Position numbers and translations under genes: made by a program | NCBI GenBank assembly: GCA_028023455.1 | Contig: JAQFVV010013400.1 | Span: 1 to 64,000, forward strand | Direction of reading: 5' to 3' | Length of the DNA stretch: 64,000 nt | Origin: Epiperipatus broadwayi | Lineage: Eukaryota; Onychophora; Udeonychophora; Euonychophora; Peripatidae | In this document: positions 22,521-32,457 of the stretch, in pieces | Numbering within the stretch: position 1 is the first letter of the stretch | Layout of the letters: each line of letters opens with the position of its first letter | Notes under the pieces: generated by a model | Told to the model about the DNA's origin: nothing | What the model saw: only the letters and a program-made list of their open reading frames with translations | Database searches by the model: none

Positions 22521-22539
22521 TATGAATGAATGATATGAT

Positions 22540-22995
22540 ATATAAATAAACAATGAATTTATTGAATTGTATATAGGGTTTCTTTACTATTCTATGTTGT
22601 AACAATTGAAGCATAGTTTTCTATAATTTTTTGTATAACCCAGATCATACAGGAAGTAAAGATGAAGTTATGCCTTGAAGTTTTTTATAAAGTTAAAAAA
22701 TTTTATATTTTAAAAAAAGAAAAAAGTATAGGATACCAAAGATGTGAATAATTTGCCCTGCAACACAATCTAGTCCAATTTAGTAGGGGGTTTATTTTAT
22801 AGCAAGTAATAATTTTCCCTGTACATACACCAGTTTGATCTGTTGTGTTTGGCTGAATTATAGGTTTCAGATCCAAACCAACAGTAATATCAAAAAATGT
22901 GAACACTCACAAAATTAATATGTATAATTTATTAGAACAAATATACATATATGTTATACATTCAGTAAATACAATTTTATTTATAACGGGTAGTC
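22540..22995. other. AT-rich spacer
   Basis: Holds a 67-codon minus-strand frame (22,703-22,906) in slightly less AT-rich DNA. I recognise nothing in it. It may belong to the 3' side of the Gypsy-type remnant. Confidence 0.35.
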
Positions 22996-23728
22996 AATAA
23001 TGAGCTGGTCATGCCAAATGACAACTGTCTTCCAGGTGTATATATTAGCTTGCCTCATAAGTTCTTGTCAAGACTTCTCTGGCTGTATTGGATAGCTTGC
23101 CTTGAGTTGGCTCTAGTGAAGACTCTTTGGGATGTACTGGACAGCTTGCCTCAAGTTGGCCGGAATCCTAGAAGCTTCCAGTCCTATCATGGACCTACCT
23201 CATTGCATATATGTATCAGTAATGACTATAGTAAAAAACGTTTGCAGTTGAAAGTGGTTTCAGTTGAGAGCATGTTCAGTTGTTCAGGTTAGACAGATGT
23301 TCTCTCTCTTAAGAGTGTGTACTGTCATTTAAGTTAGACAGACATTCTCTCTCTCTTTCCTTTCTGGCTTTTCTCCAAGAAATCTGACTATTTATTTCCA
23401 GATTCCCTACTGTACTGGCAGCAATTGGATTAAGAAAGCATCATTGCCTATTGGGCCATACTAACCAATGGTAGGTTTATTCACATCTTTAAATATTGGT
23501 CATAATTATGTTTTACCCCTTGGCCATTTTATTCATTGGTTATACACATTTTTACACATTGATTAGTGGCAATGAGTGTTCAATCTTATCAGATAAGGAA
23601 AGAATTTGGACTAAATCACTTCTGAAGGCAAGATCAGATATGACATCCTACTCTTTGGCTAAATTTATCCCTGGAGAATGTAGTCATCAAGATGAGCTGG
23701 ATGACATACTGTCCACTTTGTTGGTTTC

Positions 23729-23980
23729 TCAGGTGTATTGCTGTGCTATTCTTATCTTGTTCATCATTCTTGTTTGATGGAATTGTTCCTGGCTATTTGC
23801 TTGGATTATTGTTGTTGTTTGCTTATGGTCATCATTTCCGCTTGATGTACTTGTTTCTGTGTATTTCAGTCTCAGTTTGTTTAGGTAGTGATGATGTTGA
23901 TACCCATCTTCTGTTTGAACTACTACAGTGTAGAGTCTTTTAGTTGTGTAACCACTGCTGGGATCCATTTGTGAATCCAT
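23729..23980 (-). pseudogene. Gypsy-type integrase C-terminal fragment
   Basis: Residues about 14-42 contain RLYTVVVQTEDG and HHHYLNKLRLK, matching the small beta domain after the integrase core in Gypsy elements (a Y.V.TEDG...RHLDQLR pattern). The rest is Gln/Thr-rich. It is in a different frame from the integrase core fragment at 24,008-24,340, so a frameshift or deletion lies between. Confidence 0.65.
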
Positions 23981-24007
23981 AGTACATTCTGCATAGCACC
24001 TGAATGC

Positions 24008-24340
24008 CTATTTGCATTTTATATTGTCATTTTCTCTTTTACTATAGTTTGGATCAGGTTTCAAGATTGACAGATTACTTTTCAGCTGTCTATTAGTTAA
24101 CAGTTTGCCTTTCCATGGGCCAGTGTGGTCCACATGGAATCTAAATGAGGGCCATTTAGGTTTAAGCCAGTGAGCTGTTTTGTCCTTTGCTGGCATGGTT
24201 TGATTTATTATGCTTAATGTTGTGACCTGGTTCTCCATTGTCTCTGTAAAGCCTAAGTGACTGAGGTAGTCATGGCCTAATAAGTTGCTACAATCACCTG
24301 ATTCCACCATCAGTGGTTGGTGTATAGTCTTATTAGGCAT
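24008..24340 (-). pseudogene. Gypsy-type protease end joined to integrase core
   Basis: Near residues 10-33 it reads LMVESGDCSNLLGHDYLSHL, typical of the C-terminal end of Gypsy retropepsins (a V..G...NLLGRDWL pattern). From about residue 57 it reads HWLKPKWPSFRFHVDHTGPW, the integrase core block normally written W.R.H.D.AGP, with the first catalytic Asp present. The RT and RNase H domains that should lie between are missing, so this open frame spans a deletion. It is in a different frame from the protease N-terminal half at 24,345-24,486. Confidence 0.7.
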
Positions 24341-24344
24341 AGTT

Positions 24345-24486
24345 TTATTTTATTGCCTTGATAGTCTGAGATTGACTTGCTGTTATGGTGCAGCTTATAT
24401 TCCTTATTTTTATTAATGATAGCCCAGGTCTTTTTTGAAACAATAGACAATGCAGACCCTGTGTTTAGTTCCATTGTAACTAACAT
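24345..24486 (-). pseudogene. Gypsy-type protease active-site fragment
   Basis: The complement from 24,486 reads MLVTMELNTGSALSIVSKK. This is the retropepsin flap-and-active-site segment, normally DTGSA; here the catalytic Asp is Asn. A frame change near 24,340 leads into the NLLGHDYL block. The substitution and the missing RT mean the copy cannot process or replicate. Confidence 0.7.
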
Positions 24487-24489
24487 ATC

Positions 24490-25800
24490 ATTAATTATAA
24501 TACTGTATATAAATTCAGATTGTCTTTAATATGATTTATACAGGCAACTTGTTTGTTTTTCTTATAATTGCTTTGCTGTCTTTTGGAATGGACTTTTCTA
24601 TTCTCATATTGGCTCTCTGTCTTTTTAATTTTAAACATGGAGCCTTTATATATCCAATCCACTTGAAAAACATATCATATACCAGTGTGGGAATTCTGTA
24701 TGTGTGTGCCTTTATTCATTGTATCTATAGCAATGCATTAGACTATTTGATGCTGAATTATTGGAGCTGACTGAGTGTCTGACTGACCCAGTGTTATGCT
24801 GAATTTTTTGCACATTATATTCAGTAATTTTTTAATGGGTTTGCCTGACTAACTATTGATTATATTAGTACTGCTTGGGCTACACCTGTTTCAAAATCTA
24901 AATCTGGCATCATCAATATTTTTAAGTCTTAAATTGTGATTGTTTATGCTGAAAATAAAATGATAATGAAGTGCTTCATTCCGAGAAATCTTTGAATTTG
25001 CACTTTAATGCCAATGATCAGATTTTTATTGCAAACTCGCTGTCTTTTTCCTTCTATTCTTGCATGAAGAGGTTGAAATAATATCTCTGATTTATTAACA
25101 AAGGTTTTGGGGAAAATGTAATCTGAGAGTTGTTAACATTTTGTCAAAATCTAGGTCAGCTGGTGTTTCTGCCATAGATTGAGACTTGAGGGTCTCATAA
25201 GTTTGAGGACCTATTATGATTATTGCTGTAGCTAATTTTACCTCTTGATCTGGTTAGCCTGTAGATAAAATATTAATCATTCTTTATAGCTTGACCATCA
25301 CTCAGGATAATTTGGATCAAAAGCTTCCGTGGAGCTAATAGAATTAGCCTTTTTTTTTAATTTTTCCTCATTTCTTCATAAGAAAAACAAATTACCAATT
25401 TTTATTTTCATCACTTACCTCTCATAATTTTAAATTTTGATAGCTACTGTTTGTAACTGTCCCAACAAAACTTTTAATTCATTAGGGAGAGCTTCCATTG
25501 CTTTATTATGAGTTACATGCTCATGATTGGTTTATGATTTTAATTGACACACCTATTATATTTGCAGTCAGTATCTGTCAAATCTGTTTTTTTATTCAGG
25601 CAGATCTAAGTAATTGAATTTTATCAGTTTTGTAAGTATGACGAGTCTATTTTTTTTGCACTCATGTATTTTTTCCAAACTGCCAAATCTGATTTTTATT
25701 CAGGCAGAATAGTGATTTTAATATGATGAATGCCTAACTGCATACTCATGTATTTACTGTATTTTCCCTGCAATGGGGGAAATATATATATCTTTTTTTT
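24490..25800 (-). other. Possible gag region of the Gypsy-type remnant
   Basis: Collinear with the gag position, but I find no convincing CCHC knuckle or capsid motif. Frames are short on both strands. Confidence 0.3.
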
Positions 25801-25802
25801 TT

Positions 25803-25985
25803 GTCTGGCTGCACCAAATCTGTTGTGTTTGGTGTATTTTATACTATTTTTTCAATCATATAAAAAATTTTCTTTTGACTGACTGTGCCAAATCTGTTGT
25901 ATTTGGCATATTTTATACTATTTTTCCAGTCTTAGGAAAAAATTTCCTTTATGTCTGACTGCGTCAAAACTGTTGTGTTTGATGT
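25803..25985. repeat. Tandem repeat, period about 75 bp, with internal palindromes
   Basis: Two and a half units start near 25,803, 25,877 and 25,952, each with CTGNCTGNNNCAAATCTGTTG and TTTATACTATTTTTCCA blocks. The middle unit contains TGCCAAATCTGTTGTATTTGGCA, an 8-bp perfect stem with a 7-nt loop; the others have decayed versions. Weaker related words (CTGCCAAATCTG, 25,680) extend the pattern upstream. Confidence 0.75.
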
Positions 25986-25999
25986 ATTTAAAATAAATA

Positions 26000-26990
26000 A
26001 ATCAATTTTCTAGAAAATATATATTTGAAATTTCATTTTAGGGAAATAATTACAATACAATATACATTTTTGATTATTAAAAAATGGTCAAATATTTTTC
26101 TGATGTGTGTATATATATATAAATCAGTCAACACTTAAGACAACCCCAATATTACTAACAATAACAATTTCAACCTATTGTCAAGGCAACCTCCTTTTAA
26201 CAATAAATGTGGATTTCCAGCTTTATTTATGGTCCAATATATTTATATAGATATGAAAAATTGCAACATGACCATAGAGATTAAAATTATTGATACAAAG
26301 AAGTTTAAATAAACCTTCTTAAACAAATAAATATAACCTGTTCTGAAATGTAGACTAATAAATAGTCAATTATAACATTACAAACTATAATTATAATTTT
26401 CAAATTGCACCCAAGTATATATGTATATGTGTGTGCATCAATTTTAAAAAATATAAATAATAAATTGATCATCAATGCTATTAATTAATAAATGACTTTT
26501 GTAAAACAAAGTAGAGAATAATAAATTTCTTCACTATTACTGCGCATATAAATATTCTTTTTTAAAGAGCATATTTAAAAAATGGAAAAGTAAACTAAAA
26601 TTCAAGGATTCATTTGTTGTAATATTTAAAAAGTATTATTCCTGCAAAAGAAATATTTTTATATACGTAATAAGAAAATTCTAATATAAATTTAAATATT
26701 TATATTTACAAGCCATGTCCACACACTATAGAGAATTTCATCATGTTTTTCTCTATTTTTATTTTCACAACTTGTGATTGTACTCAAATATATGATAAGC
26801 TTTTTGTATCACTATTTAATATTGCAAATTTTTCCATGCTGAAACGTCTAGATGACGCTCTCTTTTTTCAGTTACTCTCTGAAATTTTAGCTGAAAGAAT
26901 TTTTCTTCTGGTATTGCCAGTGCTATAAATATTTGCCTTCTATTCTGGGAGTAAGTATTTAATTTCTGTATTCACATACTAATTGTTTAG
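26000..26990. other. AT-rich non-coding DNA
   Basis: I see nothing supported here beyond short TA runs at about 26,108 and 26,418. Confidence 0.6.
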
Positions 26991-27329
26991 TAATATAAAT
27001 TAATATTTGTGCAAAAGCCTAAGTCACAAAATGGCCTTGGATTACATTCTATCCCCACATTTCTAAATTAGTCGACCCACAATATCTTAATGAAGCTTTT
27101 TCATGAAAACCCAGAAATGGAATGTCCATTACCACTAACAGAGGTTGATCCAACTGGCCAACCTCCCCCCAAAAAGGGAAACATCTGGCTGCAACAGCAG
27201 ATGATCTTGGTGATCAAAAATGTAGTGACCTCCAATTGTTCAGTGGGAAATTACACTATTGGGACATATATGGGTTAATTTATGGCAACAATTCTAAGGT
27301 TGAGACCAGACTCCCTATGGAGGATCATG

Positions 27330-27828
27330 CAGTTTGTGAGGTTAATGAAACATTGAAAACTAGAACCAAAGCTTGTGGACTTCCTACTTAAGGTCAACCT
27401 CGAGACCCTCCCCACCTCAGCATTCCTTCATCGCAAATGGGGATACAGAATTAATCCCATTTGCCTGCTATGTAAAAAAACAGATGATTACACACATTTT
27501 TGAACACTGTAAAATATGGAATAACCTGCACTTTCAAACCCTGCAAAAGACCAGAGACAAACACTGGGCCAGTGTTGATACTGTCAAAGCAATCAACAAA
27601 GGATTGTTTGGTTCAATCAGATTGGCAACATATGTGAATTTTGCCATCTGGTCAATAAGAAATATACTGATATTTGGAAAAGGTATTGATTACATGACTG
27701 ATGGACTATTCTTTAAACTGCTAAGTCAAGCCAAGGACAATGATAGAAAAATCTACCAGTCATGGCTGAGAGAACAGACTTGGAACCAGCTAAACCTGGA
27801 AAAAGGTTTTATCTCTTCTACATTTTAA
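27330..27828 (+). pseudogene. LINE-D C-terminal zinc-binding domain, frameshifted
   Basis: In one frame (about 27,374-27,484) the sequence reads DFLLKVNLETLPTSAFLHRK and then INPICLLCKKT. At the run of A at about 27,474 the frame changes, and the other frame supplies THIFEHCKIWNN. Together they give the C-x2-C...H-x4-C pattern of the C-terminal zinc motif of L1/Tx1-like LINEs. The rest of that frame (to 27,828) is open for about 100 codons (TYVNFAIWSIRNILIFGKG and on) and ends at TAA. A single indel in the A run appears to be the main defect of this segment. Confidence 0.8.
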
Positions 27829-28185
27829 AAATAAAATGGAATTAATGAAAATTATAGCCAAGTTCGAAATAATCAAAAAACAATGTTTACCCAATTACAA
27901 TGTGAATATGGATTAGATAATATGCAAAGAATTGAAATATTAAATCTAGATGGAAGACTGATGGATTAAAGTCAATGCATATCTTGATTCATGATCATAG
28001 CTCCCTTTAAGTTGGTCCAATATTGAACTTGTGGACATACAACCAGCAGGTTAAATAAAACATTGACATGGTCTGCTTCTAGTGGACCTCGATTGATTTT
28101 AGGCAAAAGTGTCATGTAACTTAGAAATATTAATCATTTAATATGGATTGCATTGTGTTATGTAATTTACGAATGTTAACTACGT

Positions 28186-28441
28186 AATATGTATTGAATT
28201 GTATTCTCTATGGTCTAGATGGGCAGGTGGACAAAAGTAGTCATTGCACATCTTGACTCATGAGAATTGTTATAAACCAATCAACAGTGTTTCAAGTTTG
28301 TACTGGTAAACTTAATATGTATTGAATTATACTCACTGTGGTCTGGATGGGCAAGTAGACAAAATGTAGTCACTGCGCATCTCGACTCACAAGAATTGTT
28401 GTCAACCAATCAGCATTGTTTCAATTTTGTACTAGTAAACT
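28186..28441 (+). repeat. Two 128-bp direct repeats in the LINE-D 3' region
   Basis: AATATGTATTGAATT starts at 28,186 and 28,314. Each unit runs through a GGTCTNGATGGGCA block, a TTGACTCA/TCGACTCA block, AACCAATCA and GTACTNGTAAACTT. A partial third copy precedes them (TGCATATCTTGATTCATGA, 27,977). Repeated 3' untranslated units are seen in some LINE families. Confidence 0.8.
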
Positions 28442-28930
28442 TATACCTCTTGGCACTTGTCTCTGAGGTATGAATAAAGGTTGCTTTTGAAACATAATTA
28501 TGTATCTAGTAAATTACACTATTACTGCTAATAGCATAAACATTTGTCCATGCATATCATTTTTTCTTAGTATATAAAAAGAAAATAACAGATATATGTA
28601 CTTTAAAGATTTACTATCAAAATTTTTTTTTTATCTTTAGTGGGATCTCTTTTTAGTATAGCATATTTTCCATCCTAGATGTCTTTTGGAAAACAACTAC
28701 CTCTCATTCCTTCTACTAACATTCTTTTCTGAGATATGCAACACAGTAAAACATTTTCTCAGATGCTCTGTCACTTCATAAAACACACAACTTAGAATTT
28801 GAATCATTATTAGCTTAAATTATTTTATTATTAGAAAAATGAAGCAATGTCATGAACATATTAAACCTAACACTAGTATATAAAAAATTATTCTATTCAA
28901 ACATGGCCATTTCTGATGCTATAGTTTGAG

Positions 28931-29020
28931 AATTTGTTTCAGCCTCATCACTTCAAAAAATAATATCATTATTGACAATTTGTTTCAGCCTCATCACTTC
29001 AAAAAATAATATCATTATTT
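28931..29020. repeat. 46-bp tandem duplication
   Basis: AATTTGTTTCAGCCTCATCA through AATATCATTATT is repeated exactly at 28,931 and 28,977. The lack of visible differences implies a recent event. Confidence 0.9.
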
Positions 29021-29142
29021 TATTTAGATAGATTTCCATTTCTTATACCTGGACAATCTTTGCTGATGGTCTTTTGAATATATTAATTAGCATGAAGATT
29101 AGTTTTCTGACAATAGCTTCCAGAATTAACAGTGAAAAATAC

Positions 29143-29247
29143 TTTATTGACATATCAGACAAATCTGAGTCGGTACCATTAAATTCTGATCTATTTGAGA
29201 TCAGAATTTAATGGTACCAACTCAGGCTTGTCTGACATGTCAATAAA
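29143..29247. repeat. Long hairpin, arms about 48 bp
   Basis: TTTATTGACATATCAGACAA and TTGTCTGACATGTCAATAAA form the outer stem; GGTACCATTAAATTCTGATC and GATCAGAATTTAATGGTACC form a perfect inner stem around a short loop. No coding potential. Likely a small foldback or MITE relic. Confidence 0.9.
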
Positions 29248-29453
29248 TAAAGTCATGGGCTGATGAAGAAGTATTAACTATATAAGTTACAATGCATGAT
29301 CTAGCCCTTCTATTTTATTACCACTATTAATTAAATGTCTTATTTTCACTGCTAGGTATCTGTTCTTCATTTGAATTACCATCAGTGAGAAGAGACAGAT
29401 TTTATATTTAATATACAGAATAATAATGACTCATCCCAGAAGTGATAAAGAAT

Positions 29454-29587
29454 AAAACAATTAAATCTAATATATATATATATATATAAAAGAATCAAAT
29501 GTTTTAATTTTTCAAATATTAAAACAATTAAATCTAATATATATATATATATATAAAAGAATCAAATGTTTTAATTTTTCAAATATT
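29454..29587. repeat. 67-bp tandem duplication with TA core
   Basis: AAAACAATTAAATCTAATAT begins at 29,454 and 29,521, and the units appear identical, each with about 10 TA repeats in the middle. Confidence 0.9.
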
Positions 29588-29589
29588 AT

Positions 29590-30935
29590 AAAACAAGTAC
29601 CTAAATATAATATATTTTAAAAGATATTGAATCTTGGAAATATTATTTAATATTATTTGTGAATTGGCAATAGAGAGAACTTTTTATTTACCGAAATATG
29701 AAAAATATTTATTTATTCAGTATTTGTGATGGTTGAATAAAAAATTGCAGGTAGTGAACAATAGCAAAATGTAGCAAACATGTGATGTGTTTTTCAAAAT
29801 CTTTAATAGAATAGTGGAAATGAATTTTTATTTTTTATATTATTAAAATATTTCATAAATATTTCTATGAAATTATTTCTAAAATATATACAAAAAATAT
29901 ATTTAGTTACTCTCGTTTTGTGATAATTGGAAAAAAATTTCTAGTGAGAAAAAAAATGTCAAAATATATAATAAAAATGGGAGATTCATATTTTTATTGA
30001 AATACAATATAAAAAATTTTAAAAAAATATATAAATAAATATTCTATAATGTTCCTATTATGAAAAAAAATTACACTCCGTACTAGTAAAAACATACCAG
30101 ATAAATGGCAAGTAAATTGACATGTTAACTTACAATAGGGATGCCAGATAGATTTATACAGAAAAACCTCATTTTTTTGTAATTATAAGTGCAATCTATT
30201 ACATATTTTAGTAAATAAAAAATTGAATAATATAGCATAGGGGACAACCATACTTCATGTCTATAAGTACCACATGTTAATATTGAGGTATATTCAAAAA
30301 CCACCAATTAAATTTTTGAAGCATTCAACAGAATTAAATATTTAACTTATAATTTTCCAGAAAATCAAACAATGTGTATATTTTCAAGAAATAAAAATAA
30401 ATAAAAATTGAGGTAAACAATCAACTTAAAATTGCGATCGCAAAAGATAAAACATGCATGATTTCAAAATAAAATGTAAATACATCATGTTAATATAAAT
30501 TATATCATGATTTTATTTCAGAAGTTTTGTAAGGAACGAAAAAGTTAACAGTCAGCACTAATTAAAACAAGGGAATCAACTCGCTATTAGAAAGGAAAGT
30601 TGTTATCTTGGTTTAAAAAGGAAAAGGGGGCAAATTAATTTTTTAAAAAAAAACATGTTAAAAGATTTTTTTTTTTTAAATGTAAAATTCTGAAGTAATA
30701 TTTTATTTTAGAACTTCACTTTTAAGTCTTCTAAATTGTAGCTCTTTATTATGACTCTAATGATGATTAACATGCTACGCTAAAAAAGATAGGCTCTAGA
30801 AAGAAAGAAAGAAATTCTCTGTAAAATGCATTATCGTTATTGTAAAAAAGAAAATGCTAATCCATATTAAATTAAGTATTTTTTTAAAATAAATATTGAA
30901 GAATTATAAGCACATCAAAAATTTAAAAAAATTAA
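29590..30935. other. AT-rich non-coding DNA
   Basis: No supported feature. Contains A/T runs and an isolated GCGATCGC palindrome at about 30,435. Confidence 0.6.
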
Positions 30936-30939
30936 TTTA

Positions 30940-31310
30940 TGCAGGATTCGAACTCAGACTTTCACACGACCCACAACTCTCAGTGCTATCTTATATTGCT
31001 GACCCACCAAATGACACACATGTTGAAAAGATAAATAATTACCAATATATGTATTTCGTCCTAAACCATTTGTTCAAGATTACCATCTTCACACATATAT
31101 ACAATCAGTACTCAGCTTTATATTAAGATAGACAATCTCCATAGCTTAATGGACAGGCTTCAAATTACTCCAACCCACAACTCTTCAGCCTTCCATTTCA
31201 TTGAAAATCTGATGATGGAATGTTCAAAGCCCACATTAGTGCCAAGGTTGTCATCCTACCCATGTTGACATTTAGTCATTTTGTCTCTCATGTACAGGAG
31301 AATAATCCAT
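30940..31310. mobile_element. Foldback element F2, single left arm
   Basis: Begins with GGATTCGAACTCAGACTTTC (reverse complement of a tRNA B box) and continues through the same ordered blocks as the left arms of F1, F3 and F5: a helical AT-rich part, CTAAACCATTTGTTCAAG, TATTAAGATAGACAATC, TTAATGGACAGGCTTC, CTGATGATGGAATG. It lacks the right arm, ending near a PLE fragment at about 31,320. Confidence 0.75.
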
Positions 31311-31319
31311 TTATACATA

Positions 31320-31780
31320 CATATGTGGGTTTTGTGAGGTTATGTGATATTTTTATATTTGTTAACATTGTTATATGAACAGCTTTTTGAATTTTATTCT
31401 TTGTACTTTTTCCTCTCTATTGAAAATTTTTGTCTTTTTCCAATTTGGCATATGTTCATTAGTACATATACTATCTGCTTCTTTAGGTAGATTTGTTTTT
31501 TTTTTATTAATCATCAGTTTGGGTACTTTTAATTGTTTTTTTATATGGGATAACTGATTTAACCAGTATCTAATATTCTATATTCATATGGTGTTTGATA
31601 GATGCAGTTTTTGTTTCTCAACATTTTAAGCTTAGGTTTTTTAATAGTTATGATACCTCAAAGGGTGTTATGGCTTTGGAAAGCCATTTTGAAATTATAT
31701 TATTTGTATATTTCTTTAATTTGACTGTCATTCCAAATATGTATGGATACACAGAGTACCAATAATTGTATTACTTTTCC
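31320..31780 (-). pseudogene. PLE-3 endonuclease-region fragment
   Basis: Degenerate but collinear with PLE-1, PLE-2 and PLE-4: TTTTTCCAATTTGGCATATG against TTTTCCCAATTGAACATATG in PLE-1, and GTTATGGCTTTGGAAAGCCA against GCTATGGCTTTAGAGAGCTG in PLE-2. The C-E-C-G block is no longer readable. Confidence 0.65.
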
Positions 31781-31814
31781 CACATCAAAATTTACTATGT
31801 TAGTTCATTCAATG

Positions 31815-32446
31815 GAATATAGGGAGCATACCACAAACTTTTATTGATAAGTGCCAAAGAGAAAGCCTATAAAATATCTGCCTAGTATTATTCCTATCCT
31901 CAGACCAATTGGTTTTGAGTTTTTGGCTCACATCAGTACATTCAAACACTACATCTAAAATACCAACTCAAAACCCAGCATTTATTTAATATAACCATTA
32001 AGTAGAAAATCTGAAATTTTTAGACATGTAAATGTCTTAAAATCCAGCTATCTAACTTAAATCGCTATATGGGACTGAACCAAATTCAGATCTAGCATAT
32101 ATTAATAGCTTTAGCAATATAACATCACCAAAGCCTCAAAAGCTAAATTATAATAATCAATAAAACAAGTCATACATCATATGACTTTGCTTTTTAAGCT
32201 TGTATTACAGAAATGTAATATAGGGAGTGTACCAATAGCTCTAACAAGTTTTTATTGATAAGTGCCAAAGAAAAAACTATAAAATCTCTATGTAGAATTA
32301 TTCCTATCCTCAGCCCAATTGGTTTCAAGCTTTCGGCACTTATCAAAAAATCTTATTAGAGCTATTTGTATGCTCCCTATATTACAATTCTATAATATAA
32401 ACTTAAAAAGCAAAGTCACATGATATATGACTTGCTTTATTGATTA
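31815..32446. mobile_element. Composite monomer-family element inserted in PLE-3
   Basis: The first part (31,815 to about 32,150) is a diverged copy of the 368-bp monomer of 3-9 kb: TCAGACCAATTGGTTTTGAG, CATGTAAATGTC, ATCCAGCTATCTAACTTAAA, TATGGGACTGAAC and GCATATATTAATAGCTTTAG all align in order. The second part (about 32,150-32,446) is a hairpin with arms of roughly 110 bp. The direct repeat TTCATTCAATG flanks the whole unit at 31,804-31,814 and 32,447-32,457, an 11-bp target duplication candidate. Confidence 0.75.
32148..32446. repeat. Foldback part of the composite element
   Basis: AATCAATAAAACAAGTCATA near 32,155 is mirrored by TATGACTTGCTTTATTGATT ending at 32,445; TAATATAGGGAGTGTACC is mirrored by ATGCTCCCTATATTA; TATTGATAAGTGCC by GGCACTTATCAAA. 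The turning region contains CCTCAGCCCAATTGGTTTC, the same core as the monomers. Confidence 0.85.
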
Positions 32447-32457
32447 TTCATTCAATG

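Larger units (their letters stand above)
23000..25985 (-). mobile_element. Ty3/Gypsy-type LTR retrotransposon remnant, internally deleted
   Basis: On the minus strand the order is a possible leader with tandem repeats (about 25,985-25,800), undefined gag-like sequence, protease (24,486 to about 24,225), integrase core (about 24,200-24,100) and integrase C-terminus (23,980-23,729). RT and RNase H are absent: protease runs into integrase within about 100 bp. I could not define LTRs. The 23,080-23,340 part has short direct repeats (GGATAGCTTGCCTTGAGTTG; GTTAGACAGA.TTCTCTCTC) that could belong to a 3' LTR. The outer limits are estimates. Confidence 0.65.
27000..28495 (+). mobile_element. LINE-D: 3' fragment of a LINE
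   Basis: Contains a C-terminal domain homologous to that of LINE-C (LVDFLLKVNLETLPT against FFDFLVKINFEALPT), a CCHC-type zinc motif, a 3' untranslated region with two 128-bp repeats and a final block TGAATAAAGGTTGCTTTTGA shared with LINE-C. It is less AT-rich than its surroundings, so probably younger than LINE-A. RT motifs are missing; the 5' boundary near 27,000 is an estimate. Confidence 0.8.
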
